Origin: Hybos culiciformis
Taxonomy: Eukaryota; Arthropoda; Insecta; Diptera; Hybotidae
Direction of reading: 5' to 3'
Length of the DNA stretch: 64,000 nucleotides
NCBI GenBank assembly: GCA_964007475.1
Contig: OZ023274.1
Location: 26,007,090 to 26,071,089 of the forward strand
Shown: piece by piece, positions 47,133 through 61,551 of the stretch
Position numbering within the stretch: the stretch's first letter is position 1
How the letters are laid out: each line of letters begins with the position of its first letter
Made by a program: the position numbers and the translations under genes
The notes under the pieces: generated by a model
The model's input: only the letters and a program-made list of their open reading frames with translations
What the model was told of the DNA's origin: nothing
Databases searched by the model: none

Positions 47133-50100
47133 TTAGAAAGCAAAATTGTTGTCAAAATTAATGATTATCTTTAACAGTTTTATTCTGAAATGAAGGAAAA
47201 ATAAAATTATATGAATATAGATACTATTTTATACTTTAATAAATTATTTGCAAATACTAAAAAATATACATATATTAAATTTGTTTTTTTTTTTTTGTAA
47301 ATATGCGTCTCAAATAAAAATCTTTATTTTAATTAGAATAAATCAAATAAAGAAGTTCTAAAATTCTTAAAAAATTGTTTTAAACTAAACTTAAACTGCT
47401 TAATTAAGGAAAGAAATTGTTTGAAATTTAATTCGATGACGATAAAGGATGATATTTATACTTTTTAATTAACAAATGAAATTTGCTAATTTTTTTAATA
47501 AATCAAATTTCTTTATTTTCTTTTATGAAAAAAAAAAAGAAAATACATATTAATGATCACGATTTTAAATTATAAAAATAATTTTTGTGAAAAATTTTGA
47601 CACCTACTCATTCATAAATAGGGTGATGTAATTCCTAAATTCAAGTTTTGAATAAAATGTATTCGAGTTTTGAATAAAATTCCATTTAAAAAACTAATGT
47701 AGGTATATTTTGTAATAAATAACGAATTCATAATAAACCTATTTGATCGTTGTCAGGATGAAAAATTACCTTTTAAATTTATTTCCTAAACAGTAGTTCT
47801 GGAGTTTTTTATATTTTAAAATAGAAACGAATCTATGATTTTAATTTCGATTTTAATTCTAATTTCATTTAAAGATATTCAATTAGATTATAATTTTGAA
47901 AAATAAACAAAGTGCAAAATTGAACATAATTTTTTAATAGTTAATGATTCAAGGAGAAGTTTTTTTTTCTAATTTTCACAGATTTAGTAATAATAGTACG
48001 AATAATAATAATGTTGTGTTTGATAAATTTGCACAATATAAATAGGATATATATAATTGAATAAAGCTCAAAAAACTCTTTAAAATAATATCTAATATGT
48101 GTAGTTTTTGGATGTGTAGAATAAACTTAGCCCTCCATATTATCGAATTCAATGTTAAGGGATCCTTTTTTTTTTTTTTGAAAATCTTGTTCTGAAATTA
48201 ACAGTGAATTTATCACTAAATATAATAGAATTTGCAAAAATATGCGACTTTTGAAAACTGATCAATTAATTTTTGGTTTGAATTGAAAGATTTCTTTATT
48301 CAAAAATTGTATATTTTAAACATCCAATTTTTTTTTCTTTTTAAAAGAAAATTCTATGATGTATCTTGTATCTACGTATACAAGAGTATGAAAAATTTAT
48401 TTATTTATATTATTGTTTTTTTTTTTTTTTTTCTAAATGATTATTGTATAAATTTTAAATGGCAATTTTATTTTTGGCATCGGCAATATTTTCTGACTTT
48501 GGGTATTTTATTTGTGTGGTGAATGTGGCGTAATATTACCGTGTATTGGATAGGGCGGAGTAATCTGAAATAATATTTATAATATACTATATCTTATATA
48601 AACACAATATTATTATTATGTATTATTATATTATTATTTTGTTTTTTTTTAATTTTTTTTTTTTTTTCAAATTTTCAAATTAAAATTGGCAATTTTTTGT
48701 TAAATTTTTTGAAATTTTAATTTGATTTATTTACATTTCTACAATGTGTGCAATTGTGCAAATTTCTAAATTTTTTATTTAATTGAGGATATTTCATTAA
48801 CGGTAAATTGCGATAATTACAATTTTAAAAACATTTTTTATTTTTTTGATTTTTATCTCAATGACTGAATAAATATGTAGTAAAAAAATATTGTTTTCTT
48901 TTTATGCATATAAAAATTCAGCATATGGCTTTTAATTGCAAAGATCATGTGGTTTTCATAATACAGGAGGAGATGTAAAATTAATAATGTGAATAATTGA
49001 AAATTTTCCAAAAAAAAAATTCCATTTCTTTCCATCTAGTAATATTGAAAATTCCATAACTGAAGATAAAAAAAATATTTTTTAAATTTCTAGTTCGAAA
49101 GAAATTATTATGTTCATTACATATTTTTAGGCATATTTTTCACATTAACCATACCACAAAAGAAAAAATTTTTTTTTTGTTTGTAATCTTTGCGTTAAGA
49201 AGTTTTATTTAAAATAAGCTGTTTGTCATTGATCCACCTCATATTTCATAAATTTAAACACAGACTAATGTAATACAAACCTACTATGTTTGTGTCTGAT
49301 TTTATCTTCAGAATTAATTCAAAGTAAATTGAAGCCTGGGCCAAATTTTATTGTAACTAATATGTGGTTTTTTGAAATGTGGATCGTAACACATTTTATT
49401 CATAGTAAAATATGGCTTCATTTTTATGTGATTTTGGTTTCTTATAACAGAATTTGACTCCCAGAATTCGCTGACATGTTTAGCTAATTATCTTTAGCCA
49501 TTTTTGCAAACTATTGTTAACTTTTTCAACTACATTTATTTAATTTATTTTGATGGAAAACTAATTTATTGAATGATACACATAAACCTAGCCTCGATTC
49601 CTGAAAATATGGTGAAAACCATAAAATATGTATATAGAATAATAATTAGTCCTTGGGGGAAATTTTCAAAAAAAAATTAGCTTGAACTTTATTAATAAAT
49701 GATAAGCCTCATTCATTCTATATATTATTTGGTAAATGAGAAAAAAAAAAAGAACAATTTTAACATATATAATATTTTTTTACGACAAAAATACACATGT
49801 ATCTACTTAATGTACATATATATTATTTTATCAGAAATGCAGATTTAAAGCTCAATAAGGTCAAAGACGGACACATAATATCACATTTAATGGAATAAAA
49901 ATTCAATATAAATATCAAAAATTCAATTAACAATTATTCAATTTTTTTTTTTTTTTTTTTTTTTTCAAAAAAATTTTTTTTTTCTTTAAATTCAATAAAA
50001 ATTATATTTTGTTACCAAGAAAATACATGTATATGCATATGTATAAAGAAAAAATCTACATAATGTAGAAGAAATAAAAATTTATGGCAAGTGATTATTA

Positions 50101-53100
50101 CTTGAAAAAAAAAAAAAAAATAAATAAAAACAAAATCGAAATCGTAATTGAATTTGATTTTGTTTTAACTTTGATAATTTCAGTGTAAAGTGACCTTCAT
50201 CATTAATGTCTCACATTAAAAAAAAAAGTAAATAAATGAAAGCGAGCAATAAAGAAAAAGTAATAAAATATGAAAAGTCAGTATTCTTTTTTGTTTCTTG
50301 TAATTTTGTACTCTCCACTTTAAATCCACACTACTTTAAATAACACAAATATTTTTTATTTTCAGCATTATGTCAAAATTGTGTATATACTGATTAATAA
50401 CAATCTTTGTTATCGTTGAAATCGTTAAGTTAAATCGTTAAGTCTCGTAACAACACGGTATTTTGTTACCAAGATTAATATGACTTTATAAAGTTTCATT
50501 ATAAAGATTTGTAATATAATCCCTGTGACTCGATGAAAGTGGCGGAAATACACACAAGAAATATTAAAATATATGAAAATGTAAGGAATTGAACCAATCA
50601 TAACGTTAACTTTGGCACGTTCGGTATGTCACGTCTGTTGCGATAATTCAGGCATAATATTATTAATAAGAAAAACAAATATTCAGCTGTTAGGTAAATT
50701 TTTTTTTTCATTGTACAAGAAAGTTAGTTACATTTATTATTATTCCACACTGTTTTCCATCGGAATCGTCAAATTATTATTATTATTCTGTTACATTGTT
50801 AAATGAACCGATTTTTTCTCACTTTCTTCATATTAAATAAGAAACTAATTACAGAATATATAACAAACAAAGTTCATTGGATGAAAATAAATATAAAAAA
50901 ATAGACAATTATAAGAGAGAACATTTTAATTAAAAACAAAAAAAATTATATTAAAATATTATTACTGATAATAGTTTTTCTTATCACTCATCTTTTTTCT
51001 TTTAATGTCATCAATAAGTTTAAGTTTTTATTGGCATTTTTAATTTTTGTAAACAAATTAATTTTTACGTCATTAATGATTATTATATCTGAACTTCTAA
51101 TTCTCATGCAATTGAACTTAGTTGGAAAAACAAAAACAAAAAAATTAATGCAGCCAGCAAATTTGTTAATTACAAAATTTGCAATTCATGAAAAAATGAT
51201 TTTCTAAAAAAAATTAAAATTATTAAAATGTTATTTTTAGGAGCCATTTATGTATCAACTTAACTTTGGAGCACCTACGAAAAAGTTTCACATTTGTAGC
51301 TGTAAAAATTTTAAAAAATATCTAAGAGCCAAGTCAAATTTAAACTGAAATCGTTCCATAAGAATCAGAATTTGATAAAAATTTGATAAAAATTGGAGTC
51401 AAATTCTCACTACATACGTTTTGAAAATCATGTGACTTTAAATAAATTGAATGCGTAGGTAATTATTTTTATAAAAATATTTATCATCAAATTTTTATAT
51501 TATCAATTTTTGATTTAAGAAGTCCCCAAATGCATTTGCAATTTTTTTATCTTGATTTTATTAATATTTATTGATTTAATACCTTTTAATATCGAGCCGA
51601 AAAAGATTATGCATTTCAATAATTTATTATATAATTTTTTTAATTTGTTCTTGAAAAATAGGAAAATTCCAGCCAAAAGTTCAATGGCTTGAAATCCTGA
51701 AGTAAGTTTTTTTTTATTAAAAATTTAAAAAAATTCTAATGAACTGATAAGGCAATCAAAATAGAATAATATAAATTAATTCGGAATTCAAATATTTATT
51801 TTGTTTAAATTCACGATAAGGCCTATTATTATTTTTTTCTACACAAATGTTGATTTATTTCCAAAAGAAAAAAAAAACATTTGAAGTGCAATAAAAAAAA
51901 ATATCTCGCCTTTTGTCAAACCATCACTCGAAGTTAATCAATAAATCGTTTTTAAAAACAATTTTATATCTTAAGATCAAAAAAAAATTAAATACATAAA
52001 AATTTTCTATTTCAACAAAATTCTAAAAAAAATACGAATAAAAATTAAATGTTATTTTTGATTCATATACATATTATTTATTATTTATATCATTTTTAAT
52101 TTTGATATCTTTAAGAAAAATTTCGTCTAAAAAATTCTATTTTAAGATTTTTCTCTCTGATTCATTTTAAAAATATAAATGATAATGATTTTGATTTAAA
52201 AGACAAGTATTACATTTGAAAAAAATGCGATGAAAGCTTTGGCCTCTGTAAGGTGGTACCTACATTTTTTTTTACGAACATTCAAATGAAACTTTTCAAT
52301 ATATCATTATTCAAAATTTTTGAATTATAAAAAAAGAAATGATCAGAGATATTTAATTTTATGTATGTAATGTATTATATTCTGTGACTTGTCCAACTTG
52401 CATTTTTTTAAATATCATGAATAAATTAAAAATTCATAAATTATCAATTTAATTTTTGAGTTTTAATTAGAAAAAGTTTTTATTTTTATATAAAAATAAC
52501 ATCTAAATTTAATTTATGCAAGTTAGAGATAAATATAATAAAAATTATTTTATTTTAATGGCATTAACCTAATCATTTTTAAATTTTATTTTTTTATTAA
52601 AATTCTATAAACATTTCGGTGCTTCTTCTACGGCAATATCTAATTTAAATTTATTAGATATTTGTATTTTTTTATTTTTTTGTTTTGAAATTTGTATAAA
52701 TTTAAACATCATCCGATATTAAAAAAAAATGTTTTTTTTTTTTTTATTTTTTTAAAACTATGCTGAGAAATTTTTATGTTACGTCCGAAAATATCATGGA
52801 AATTTTAAACTAAAAAAGGACACTTTTCATTTCATGAAATTTATATTTTATATTAAAAAAGAAAATGTCTATTATTAATTATTAACTGTATAACTGTAAT
52901 TATTTTTTGGTTAATATTATTTTTATTATTATTTCCAACATTGTTGCAGAAAAATCATAATTAAAAATTTAAAATAGAAACTTAAAAAAAAAAAAAAAAT
53001 GTTTCCTCAAATCAGAGTTAAACATAGTATTAGATTACATTGGATTATTTTTTAATTTAATAAATATAACAAATAAAAATAAACAAAATTTCAAAAATTA

Positions 53101-55640
53101 AAAAAAAATTAAAATTTTGAAAAACAATTTTTTTTAAATCAAAACGTTGGATTTGAAAATATAGGTATGTTATGTATTTAAATGAATTTTTTTAGCAAAT
53201 ATATAAAAATAGATAAAAAATCAAAACAACAGTTTTATTTTTAATTTTTTATTCTTAAAATTCATTTAATTGTTTTTTGTTCTATGTTTTTGATTAGTTT
53301 TCAAAATTAGGATCTATTTTTTATTTCATTTTTTTATGGTTAGCTTCCATATTCTAAAAAAAAAAAAAAGAATGTTCCCACGTCAGTCGTCGTCGAAATA
53401 ACATCTAAAAAAATGAGAAAATATATTTATATGCTATTTCATCAATTTAGATATTATTTCATAATGAAATATTATCTAAAAAGCAGAAATGAAATAAGAT
53501 TTAAAATTTTCTTTTTAGAGAGATTAATTCATTTGTAAGAATTAAGATCTAAAGCTGAAACGAATAAAACAATTTAAAGAAAACTCTTAAAATTAAAATA
53601 ATTAAAAAAATTTAAAACTCTCATCTTATTTTGTTGGGCTTTACTTTACGGCGTAGCATGTTCAGGTATCAATTCCAGAATTTAAACGCTATTTCATCGA
53701 TTTAGAGATTATTTCGTAATTTTTTGCTTGTATGAAAAAGATTCACTTAAACAAATATTTTATTCACATAATCTCTTTTTGAAAGGTAACAACCACAATT
53801 GGGTTGGGAAAATATTTTTCAGCAATAAAAATTAAAAAATGTTATGCTATAATAAACTATTTAATGTACAAAAAAAATACCAAAACAGGCCCACGAAAAT
53901 TTCACGAATTTTTTTTTGAGCATACAATAACTTCGCATTAATTCATAAGTTTTTTTGAGTTTGAAAAACAAGAAAAAAACTAATAAATTAAGAAAATTAA
54001 AAAAATATATCGAAACAATGCGCAGTTTATTTTCTTCTACTGGAATTACGGAAAGACTGTTTCACTTTTTTCAATCATATCACATTGGTTTGTAAAGTTT
54101 GACCATAGCATTATAGTCAAGTTAATTTTCATATCATACCTAATTATTAATATGTGGCAAATAAATTCTATTTTTACTATTTTTAATCACATCAGAACTA
54201 ATAAATTATTGTTGTCAAATACAAAAACATAATGATCATGTTATTTACGTTCTTTCCTACTATCATCCACAGAGCAAATGTTCAACTATATTATGTTTAC
54301 CTTAAACAAACAAATAAAAAAAAGATTAAATAAATTAGACCAAATAAAATAAAGTGAATTTTAACCATCTAATAATGAACAAAATATTTATTTATTTTTA
54401 TTTTTAATTTGAAAGAAATTATTATTTATTTTGCTGTTTATATTTCACATCCATTGACTTTGTTTCGTCCTCAAAAAATTTCTTTTTCTGATAAAAATAA
54501 ATAAAAAAAAGTTAATTCTTTTTGCAGGAATTATAGAAAATTGTAGCTTTTAATTTTTTACTTTATTTAAAAAAATAATGTTCATATTTTTTTTTGTTGA
54601 AAAGATTCTGTCTAAGCTGGATTTTGTTAAAAAAATTCTACGATAAAATTATATTTAATTAGGCCTGAGGGCTCTTAAACAAGTTCAATATTTCAAGCGA
54701 TCAGCATTAATTACTTGAACTTTTAGTAATTCTGGATAATTAAAAATTATTTTATTCAGGCGCCAAAAAACAAAATTTTTTTAGTAATTGGTTGTAACAT
54801 TTTCTATTTTGACTCGTATCAAAACAAATATTTTTTTTAGTTGTAGACTATTATTAGACAATCTATACGAAATATAAAAATAAAATAAATTGAGAAAAAA
54901 AAAAAAACAAAAATAAATAAAAATCATCTTTAAAATGATTTTTGTAATCACGTGAATTAATTGTGATATTACGGCGCTCTATCATTAAAATAAATAATAT
55001 AAACCAGTTCGTTCTTTTTTGATAACATATCAACCTTCAATAATATTCTTTATACATTTATTTTTTTATTTTTTAATTACTTAATATTAAGAAAAAATTA
55101 ATTTCTTATTTGCGTATATGCAAAATTCGAAATTACCATATAAATAAAAAAAATATTAATAAGCGGCGCCGAAATAAAAATGTTATATGGTTAAAGTATA
55201 ACACGATTGATTTTATGCAAAACGATTTCACCGTCAATAAAATTTTTTTGGGAAAAAAGTTTGTAAATAATTACATAATAATAAAATTATAAAACTTACT
55301 TTGATATACGATCAATTTTTATGTGATGTGAATTAAAAAAAAAGAAACAGATTCCTTAGTAATAAACTTTCGTGTTTTCTGTTGCAAGGACTTCATGTTC
55401 GAGTCTCTAGTAGATCTATAATATGGTTGATGGTAAATAATTTGTAGAGAAACCATTGACCATATATGTACATATAATAAAAAGTAATACTCAGATAATA
55501 ACTGATATGTGAACATAAGAGAATAATAATAATCAATACCCAAATAATTATTAGGTGCAAAACAAGAATTTTCATTTGTTTATTATGTTAATTAAGTGAT
55601 CATAAATGTATATTCCATCAAATATTTCTGTTTTTAACTA
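47133..55640. other. Gene-free spacer upstream of PPP1R3, copy B
   Basis: Counterpart of 6997-15485. Larger differences are a replaced stretch near 47838 (copy A 7699-7712), an 11-nt word doubled at about 51370-51391, and a 5-bp insertion near 52369. The less AT-rich patch noted in copy A is at about 50365-50655. No gene recognised. Confidence 0.6.
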
Positions 55641-56559
55641 AGGAAGAGGACTGGGTTATGGGTCGGGTTTTGTTTTTGGCCTATAATTCATAAATTAACA
55701 AAATAAAGTATGTAGTGTTATACATTGTTGGAAAGGTTATGTTCTTACGCAACTTTTCTCCGAAGAAAGTATAGTGATTCAAAAAACTCGAAAAATTTTA
55801 TGACCATTTTTGTGAGTACGTGAAAAAATTTTGAAAAAAAAGTGGCTGGGTTGTGGGTCACCTTATTAAAATGGAAAAAATTGAAGTAAAACCTCGATAA
55901 ATATCGAAAATATTAATTTTTATTAATTTTAGAAGCCGTCAATGGCAAAAATAATTTCAAAAAGTGACAGTTTTCAATAATCATCATCAATTGAAAAAAG
56001 TTCATTTTTTGCGGTTCAGTTGTCTTTTTCGGTAAAAATATGACTAACAATAAAAAAAACATGCATTAAAATACTGGTCAAATCATAAAAAACAGTTTAT
56101 ACTGACAAAACTAACGATATTTGACACTTATATATGCTGTATGTGATATACAGTGGAAAAAAATTATGACCCACAACCCAGCCAATCGCTGACCCACAAC
56201 CTAACCGTGACGCCATTTTTAAAGTCGACGAAAAAAAAATTGTCCACTCGTATATCATCACAATATAATACCAATTCGAAGAATACAAGATTTGAACTAA
56301 ATGTTAATGCATTCAAATCACCTTTTACGATTCATTTACTCAACAAAATGGCACTTTGAAAAAATCTTAAAATCTCTTTTTTTATCGATTTGCACACATG
56401 GTGTGTCCAGCTTGTTCATTCACTTCGGTGTTCGCTTAAAAACTACCTTGTGTCAAAACAAAAATTTGACAGTAGTTAGATTCGCCACTTTTACTTTGCA
56501 TGACAGAAAAAATTACCTGACCCTCAACACAGCCCGACCCACAACCCAGACCTCTCCCC
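55641..56559. mobile_element. TIR element with GGGTTGTGGGTC motifs, copy B
   Basis: Same insertion as 15486-16405, one base shorter in a homopolymer, with the same flanking TA on both sides. The shared site means it was inserted before the two copies separated. Confidence 0.65.
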
Positions 56560-56561
56560 TA

Positions 56562-59500
56562 CAAATTTAGAAAAAAAAACCATAAAAACAATAAAATAAG
56601 TATAAACTACAAAATTAATTTTTAAAGTTAATTAAGAATGGAATCAACTAACAAAAAAAAATTAAAACAAATCCTGTAAAAAATTCGCCACATTTCAGAG
56701 TGATCAGATAATAAATTCTGTAAGCATAAAGACATAATCGCTTAAGACTGACCGTTTTAACAATTTTCAGTAAAGCGTTTAAATTTTTTTGGATGTTCTT
56801 AAAAATTATTAAGCGATTATGTTTGGTTACCGTAAAAAGTTTAATTTTAAAGGTAGAAACATGAAAATTTTTGAGGCAACATTGTACAATATAACGAACT
56901 GTCTACATCACAACAAAAAATCAAAGCATCTAAACTTAGCTTAAGCGGTCATTCCTTTTGGCAGCAGAATTATTATCTTAACGTTTTCTAGTTTAGGTAT
57001 ATATTCTATTTTTCTACAATTACCTACCCGTGAAAAAAAATTAAATATCTAAATTAAAAGTTTTTTGTTTATAACTCCAAGAATAGTTTTCCGAAGCTTA
57101 GTTTTTCACGGGTTTATTTTTATCGAAATATGAGAAAGTCGTATATTATTTCCATATCTAAAAACATTAAAACTAGAACCGTAAGGTCATTTGGAAAGTA
57201 ATTGATTAATTTTAGCGCTTTGAATTTCGTCACTGCGATATTTAAAAGTGTAAAAAATCATCTTTAAAAATGCTGAAAAAAAGATTAAAACATCTCCTAT
57301 TTTTTGCATTTTTAATGCACATTATTGCCACTATTTTTCATTGCAACGACAAAATACAAAATGCTTACTAAAATTATCTACATTTATTTGCTTTTCAAAT
57401 GGTTGTACGTACCAGTTTTCTTTTTATTCTTAGATACTCCTGATACGATGATGGAAATAATAATACGACACCTAGGGTTTTTCACAATTCGTTAAGGCTT
57501 TTTTTATCATAAAAATTGTATAAAGGGTTCCTCTAAATGGGAAAAATTTAAAATTCAACATAATGTACTTAATTAAATATTGTCCCTAGTAAATCATTAA
57601 AAACTATATTGTGTCGAATAATTATTTCCTTCACTGTACATCTTGTTTAACTTTCATATTGCCACAAAGTAAATTGTTTAACGGTGTTGAATTTTTTCAT
57701 TAATTTTTTTTTCACCAATGTGTATTTGTGTAAAGTAAAATTAGCGCCAGACAATAAGTCAACAAAAGTTTTCTTAAATGATAAACTTTGCAAGTTTGCA
57801 ATTTTAAATAAAAAAAAAAAACTCTTAGGAAATTTTTAGTTTATGGTTCAACTTGACAAATTATAGTAAATTTGTAAAGAGAATTTAGACGATAATGTCA
57901 GAAAACTTTAAAAAAATGATAAGCTTAATAAAATTATTGAATTTTTTTTTAATCATTTACTTATTGCTAATTAGAAAAAAACTTCAAATACTTTATTATA
58001 ATCATATATAAAAATTTTAAATTAATGCATCAATAATAATATACTATTTTGTTTTTACTAATAATGATGGATTAATTACAATACTAATCATTGAACTGTG
58101 ATCAAAATAATTACAATAAGTAGGTATATTTTTCTACACGTTTTATTACAATTTTTTTGGTTCACATGATTTTATTTTTTGATTTAATTAATGTTATGTA
58201 AATTTAATGAGATTCTAAATATATATATACAACCAAAGTTTGTTATGGTTAAAAAAAAAAAAAAACGAAAACAAAAAATTAAGGATTAAAAATAAATTTT
58301 AAGTAAATTGCATTTTTTTTTTTTTTTAACTTTAGACTAAATTTTTTTTTTTTACTCATTAACATGAGATAAATTATTTATTTTTAGAATTTGTTTTCAA
58401 TGTATTTTATATATTATAAAATATTAAAAAAAAAAAAAAAAGCTAAAAATATATATTTTAACATTGAGAATTTTTCTTATACAAATAAAAATGCCGAAAG
58501 GGAAATTTTTGTGAAAATTTTTTATCTGCCATTATAAGGAGATAAAGCATGAATGAGAAAATTTAACTTTTTTTTTTTAGCAAGAAATAGGAATAGGTAG
58601 GGTAATACAGTCTAAATTATTAAAACGGTTTAATTTGTATTCAACTTATCTGGATATGATATACGCTTCTATTATCTCTTCCAGCTAGCATCCGGAATAT
58701 TAAATCCGCATTAAAAAAATTCAAAACATAAACATTGGAAATATATACATATCCGATAATAATACGTAAAAAAAAAATTAATTACCAAAACATAATTATT
58801 CAAAAGCTCAGAAACTTTTTTCTCTATCTCGAAAAACATACACGAGCTATAATATTCTTTTTTGACTACATAAGCATAATTCTTCTAATTCAACATTTTT
58901 CATCTTAATTTTTTATACAGAGTTTGTAATGGATTTCTTTATCAAAATATTAACATATATTTTATATTTATAATTATTTAAAACGGCGTTTAAGTGAAAC
59001 AAACTGTAAATAAACAAAATATATGTATAAGTTGAATGACATTTTATATGTTTTATTATTATTTTCTAATGATAATAATAATAAAATGTCTCTAACAACG
59101 TCTAACATTAAATTTTTGTTATAGCAACCGCAATATCTTATGTTATGAACTAAAAAATAATAATAATATAAGTAATAGAAACTTTTTTTTTGTTCATATA
59201 AAGTTAGGTTTCTGTGCGGTTTATGATTGTTTTTTTTTTTGTGATACGTAACTTATTGATAATGTGACATTTAGCAAACGTTATATAAAGATTTATTACC
59301 GGATGAAAATACTAGAATAAAAAAAAAAATAATAATAACAAAAGTAAAATATAATTTGTAATATTAAATATTTTATTATTTAAGTGAATTGAGAAAATCA
59401 TTTTTTTTAATTTATGAACATAAACACTGAGATTAAATTTCTTTTTCTATTAAAATAAGAAATTTTTTTATTATTCAGAATTCTTGCATTTCCGACCACT

Positions 59501-60211
59501 ATAGAAGTACCATCACTATTATAAATGGGAACAAAAAATATGGTACTAGTCAATTTTTTCGATCGGTTTCATAAGTTTCTGTTTCATGTGATTATTTTAT
59601 ATTTATGTGGTTAAAGAAAAAAAAATAATTTTAATTTATAAAACCTTTTTTTTTTTTTAATTTTTACTGTGTTGTGACACTTACTATTATATAGGTAAAT
59701 ATTAACAGAATCTTCATTTATGTTTCAATATTACACAAACGTCTTAGTTTTAATGAAATTCCCTTGGTTAAGACTTGAGAATTTTAAAACATTAACAAAT
59801 TGCAATTGACGCATGATTTCCTTTAAAATTGAATCTTAAAATCAATTCTTATTGTATTTCGTTACAATACATGAATAAAATTAATTTATGTGTAGATTCA
59901 ATTCTTTTTATACGTAAGGAAACAGCCAACGCTGGTGTGGGTTGTTTAACAAATTTTGCATGTTATATGTTTGCTTAAATCTTTAAAATAGTTAATTTGT
60001 AATACTTATTTTCCTATGCATCTAACCTTTCACAAAACATAAAATTATGTAGGTATTTTTTTTTTTTTAACATTAAAATATTTTGTTGCGTTGGCTGATA
60101 GAAACTTTTTTTTCCAATAATTTCTCTTAAAACCAGAAATATTTTTAAAAGTCAATAGGGTTATCATAGATAAAATTTATATAACAAAATTATAAAATAT
60201 TTTCATTTCAA
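56562..60211. other. Gene-free spacer, copy B
   Basis: Counterpart of 16408-20091, with no credible gene. It differs by a 7-bp insertion near 57310, two short insertions near 58606-58630, a contracted AGATTATACATA-type repeat near 58840, and an absent stretch of about 20 bp near 59697. Confidence 0.5.
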
Positions 60212-60398
60212 GTGATAAACAGGGGCGTCGATAGCCAACACCGGGCCCGGGAAAAGATTTTTACAAATAAAAATTTTTTTTAAAGGTTATGAAAATAACA
60301 CTAATTGAGCCTCATAAACACATAATTTTATCATTAATAGTCACACTTTGTACATTTGTACAAATCTACTTATGAAATCAGAATTATGGTGTACAGGG

Positions 60399-60998
60399 CA
60401 GAGAAATGCATGAGTACACTTGTATTACAAATCACTCGTGAATACACTTGATTTATTCAATATATGAATAGTTCAACTCAAAATAGAAACAAGTGTGAAT
60501 ATATGATTCATAATATTTTTTCAATACATTAGAATTGTATTGAGTTTTTTGTATCAAGTCAAATTTCTATTCGCAAGTATAGTGAATAGTGAAATATGTA
60601 TTGCGTATATTGAATGCATTGGGTAATCTTCTAAGGAAATTTAATTTCCTAAAAAAAAATTAAATATTTCGTAAAAATTTCCTAAAAATTTCCTAAAAAT
60701 TTCCTAAAAAAATTGTTAAAAATGTACCTATACTTAATTAGATGATATTTTTTTCATTCATACGTATTGTTTTTATATTAGGCACTTGCTGCATTCATAG
60801 CATTCATAACAAAAACAAATCAACATCAAGTGGTATTGAGTAGATATTGTTGTTTTGCAAGTCAATGTAATATAAGTGTTTCTTATATGCAAGTAGAATA
60901 TGAATAGCTCATTTTTTTTTCTGTAATTGCTATTATTCTGTATTGAAATATTGCGAGTGATTTGTTTTTGTTTATGAATAGTATTACGCAGTTCTCTG
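60399..60998. mobile_element. 600-bp hAT-type MITE, present only in copy B
   Basis: Perfect 8-bp target duplication GTACAGGG on both sides (60391-60398 and 60999-61006), with the empty site in copy A. Terminal inverted repeats: CAGAGAAATGCATGAGTAC on the left and, inward from the right, CAGAGAACTGCGTAATAC; further in, CAAATCACTCG is repeated inverted (about 60428 and 60957). CAGAG ends and the 8-bp duplication are typical of hAT. The interior is AT-rich, with tandem AAATTTCCTAA words near 60650-60710 and no transposase frame. Confidence 0.93.
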
Positions 60999-61374
60999 GT
61001 ACAGGGTAGGAAATAAGATCATATGCGAATCAGAAGTAAAGTTTTTTCGCTTTATATAAAAACTTCTAGACTCCACTTTAATTTATACCACTTTAAAAAA
61101 TCACAAATAATTAGTAACGACAACCCCTACTACATTATTTAAATTCGGACCGCAGTCCAAACTATCTAACAAATACAAACAGTTTGGACGTCTAGTAATA
61201 GTAGAAATAGAAAATTAATTTTCTGAAAAAAAGCTGAAAAATCAACACCTTAAAATTATACTTACTAATGATAAAATTTTCATGCACTTTTTTTCCATAA
61301 CAAATCACAAAAAATTCTACTTGACGCCATCATCAAGGACTTTTTATGTAAATTTTTTCCATTAATGACTGTGA

Positions 61375-61446
61375 TAAGCATGAAACTTAATATCACATAT
61401 GTATAATGTATAAGCATGAAACTTAATATCACATATGTATAATGTA
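61375..61446. repeat. 36-bp tandem duplication, copy B
   Basis: Same two-unit repeat as 20631-20702. Confidence 0.9.
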
Positions 61447-61551
61447 TATTGTTTTTGTCGCAAAAAAAATTAAACAAGCGGGCCTCTTAGCTCTGTGGGC
61501 CCAGGGAATTATACCCCCCTCCTCCCCCCTCTCGACAGGCCTGGTGATAAA

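Larger units (their letters stand above)
60220..61543. mobile_element. hAT-type element, copy B (with nested insertion)
   Basis: Same element as 20100-20798, with the same GTGATAAA target duplication (60212-60219 and 61544-61551). It is longer here because of the nested MITE (600 bp plus an 8-bp duplication) and about 17 bp of small insertions, mainly an AAAGGTTATGAAAAT-like word near 60283. Confidence 0.8.
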
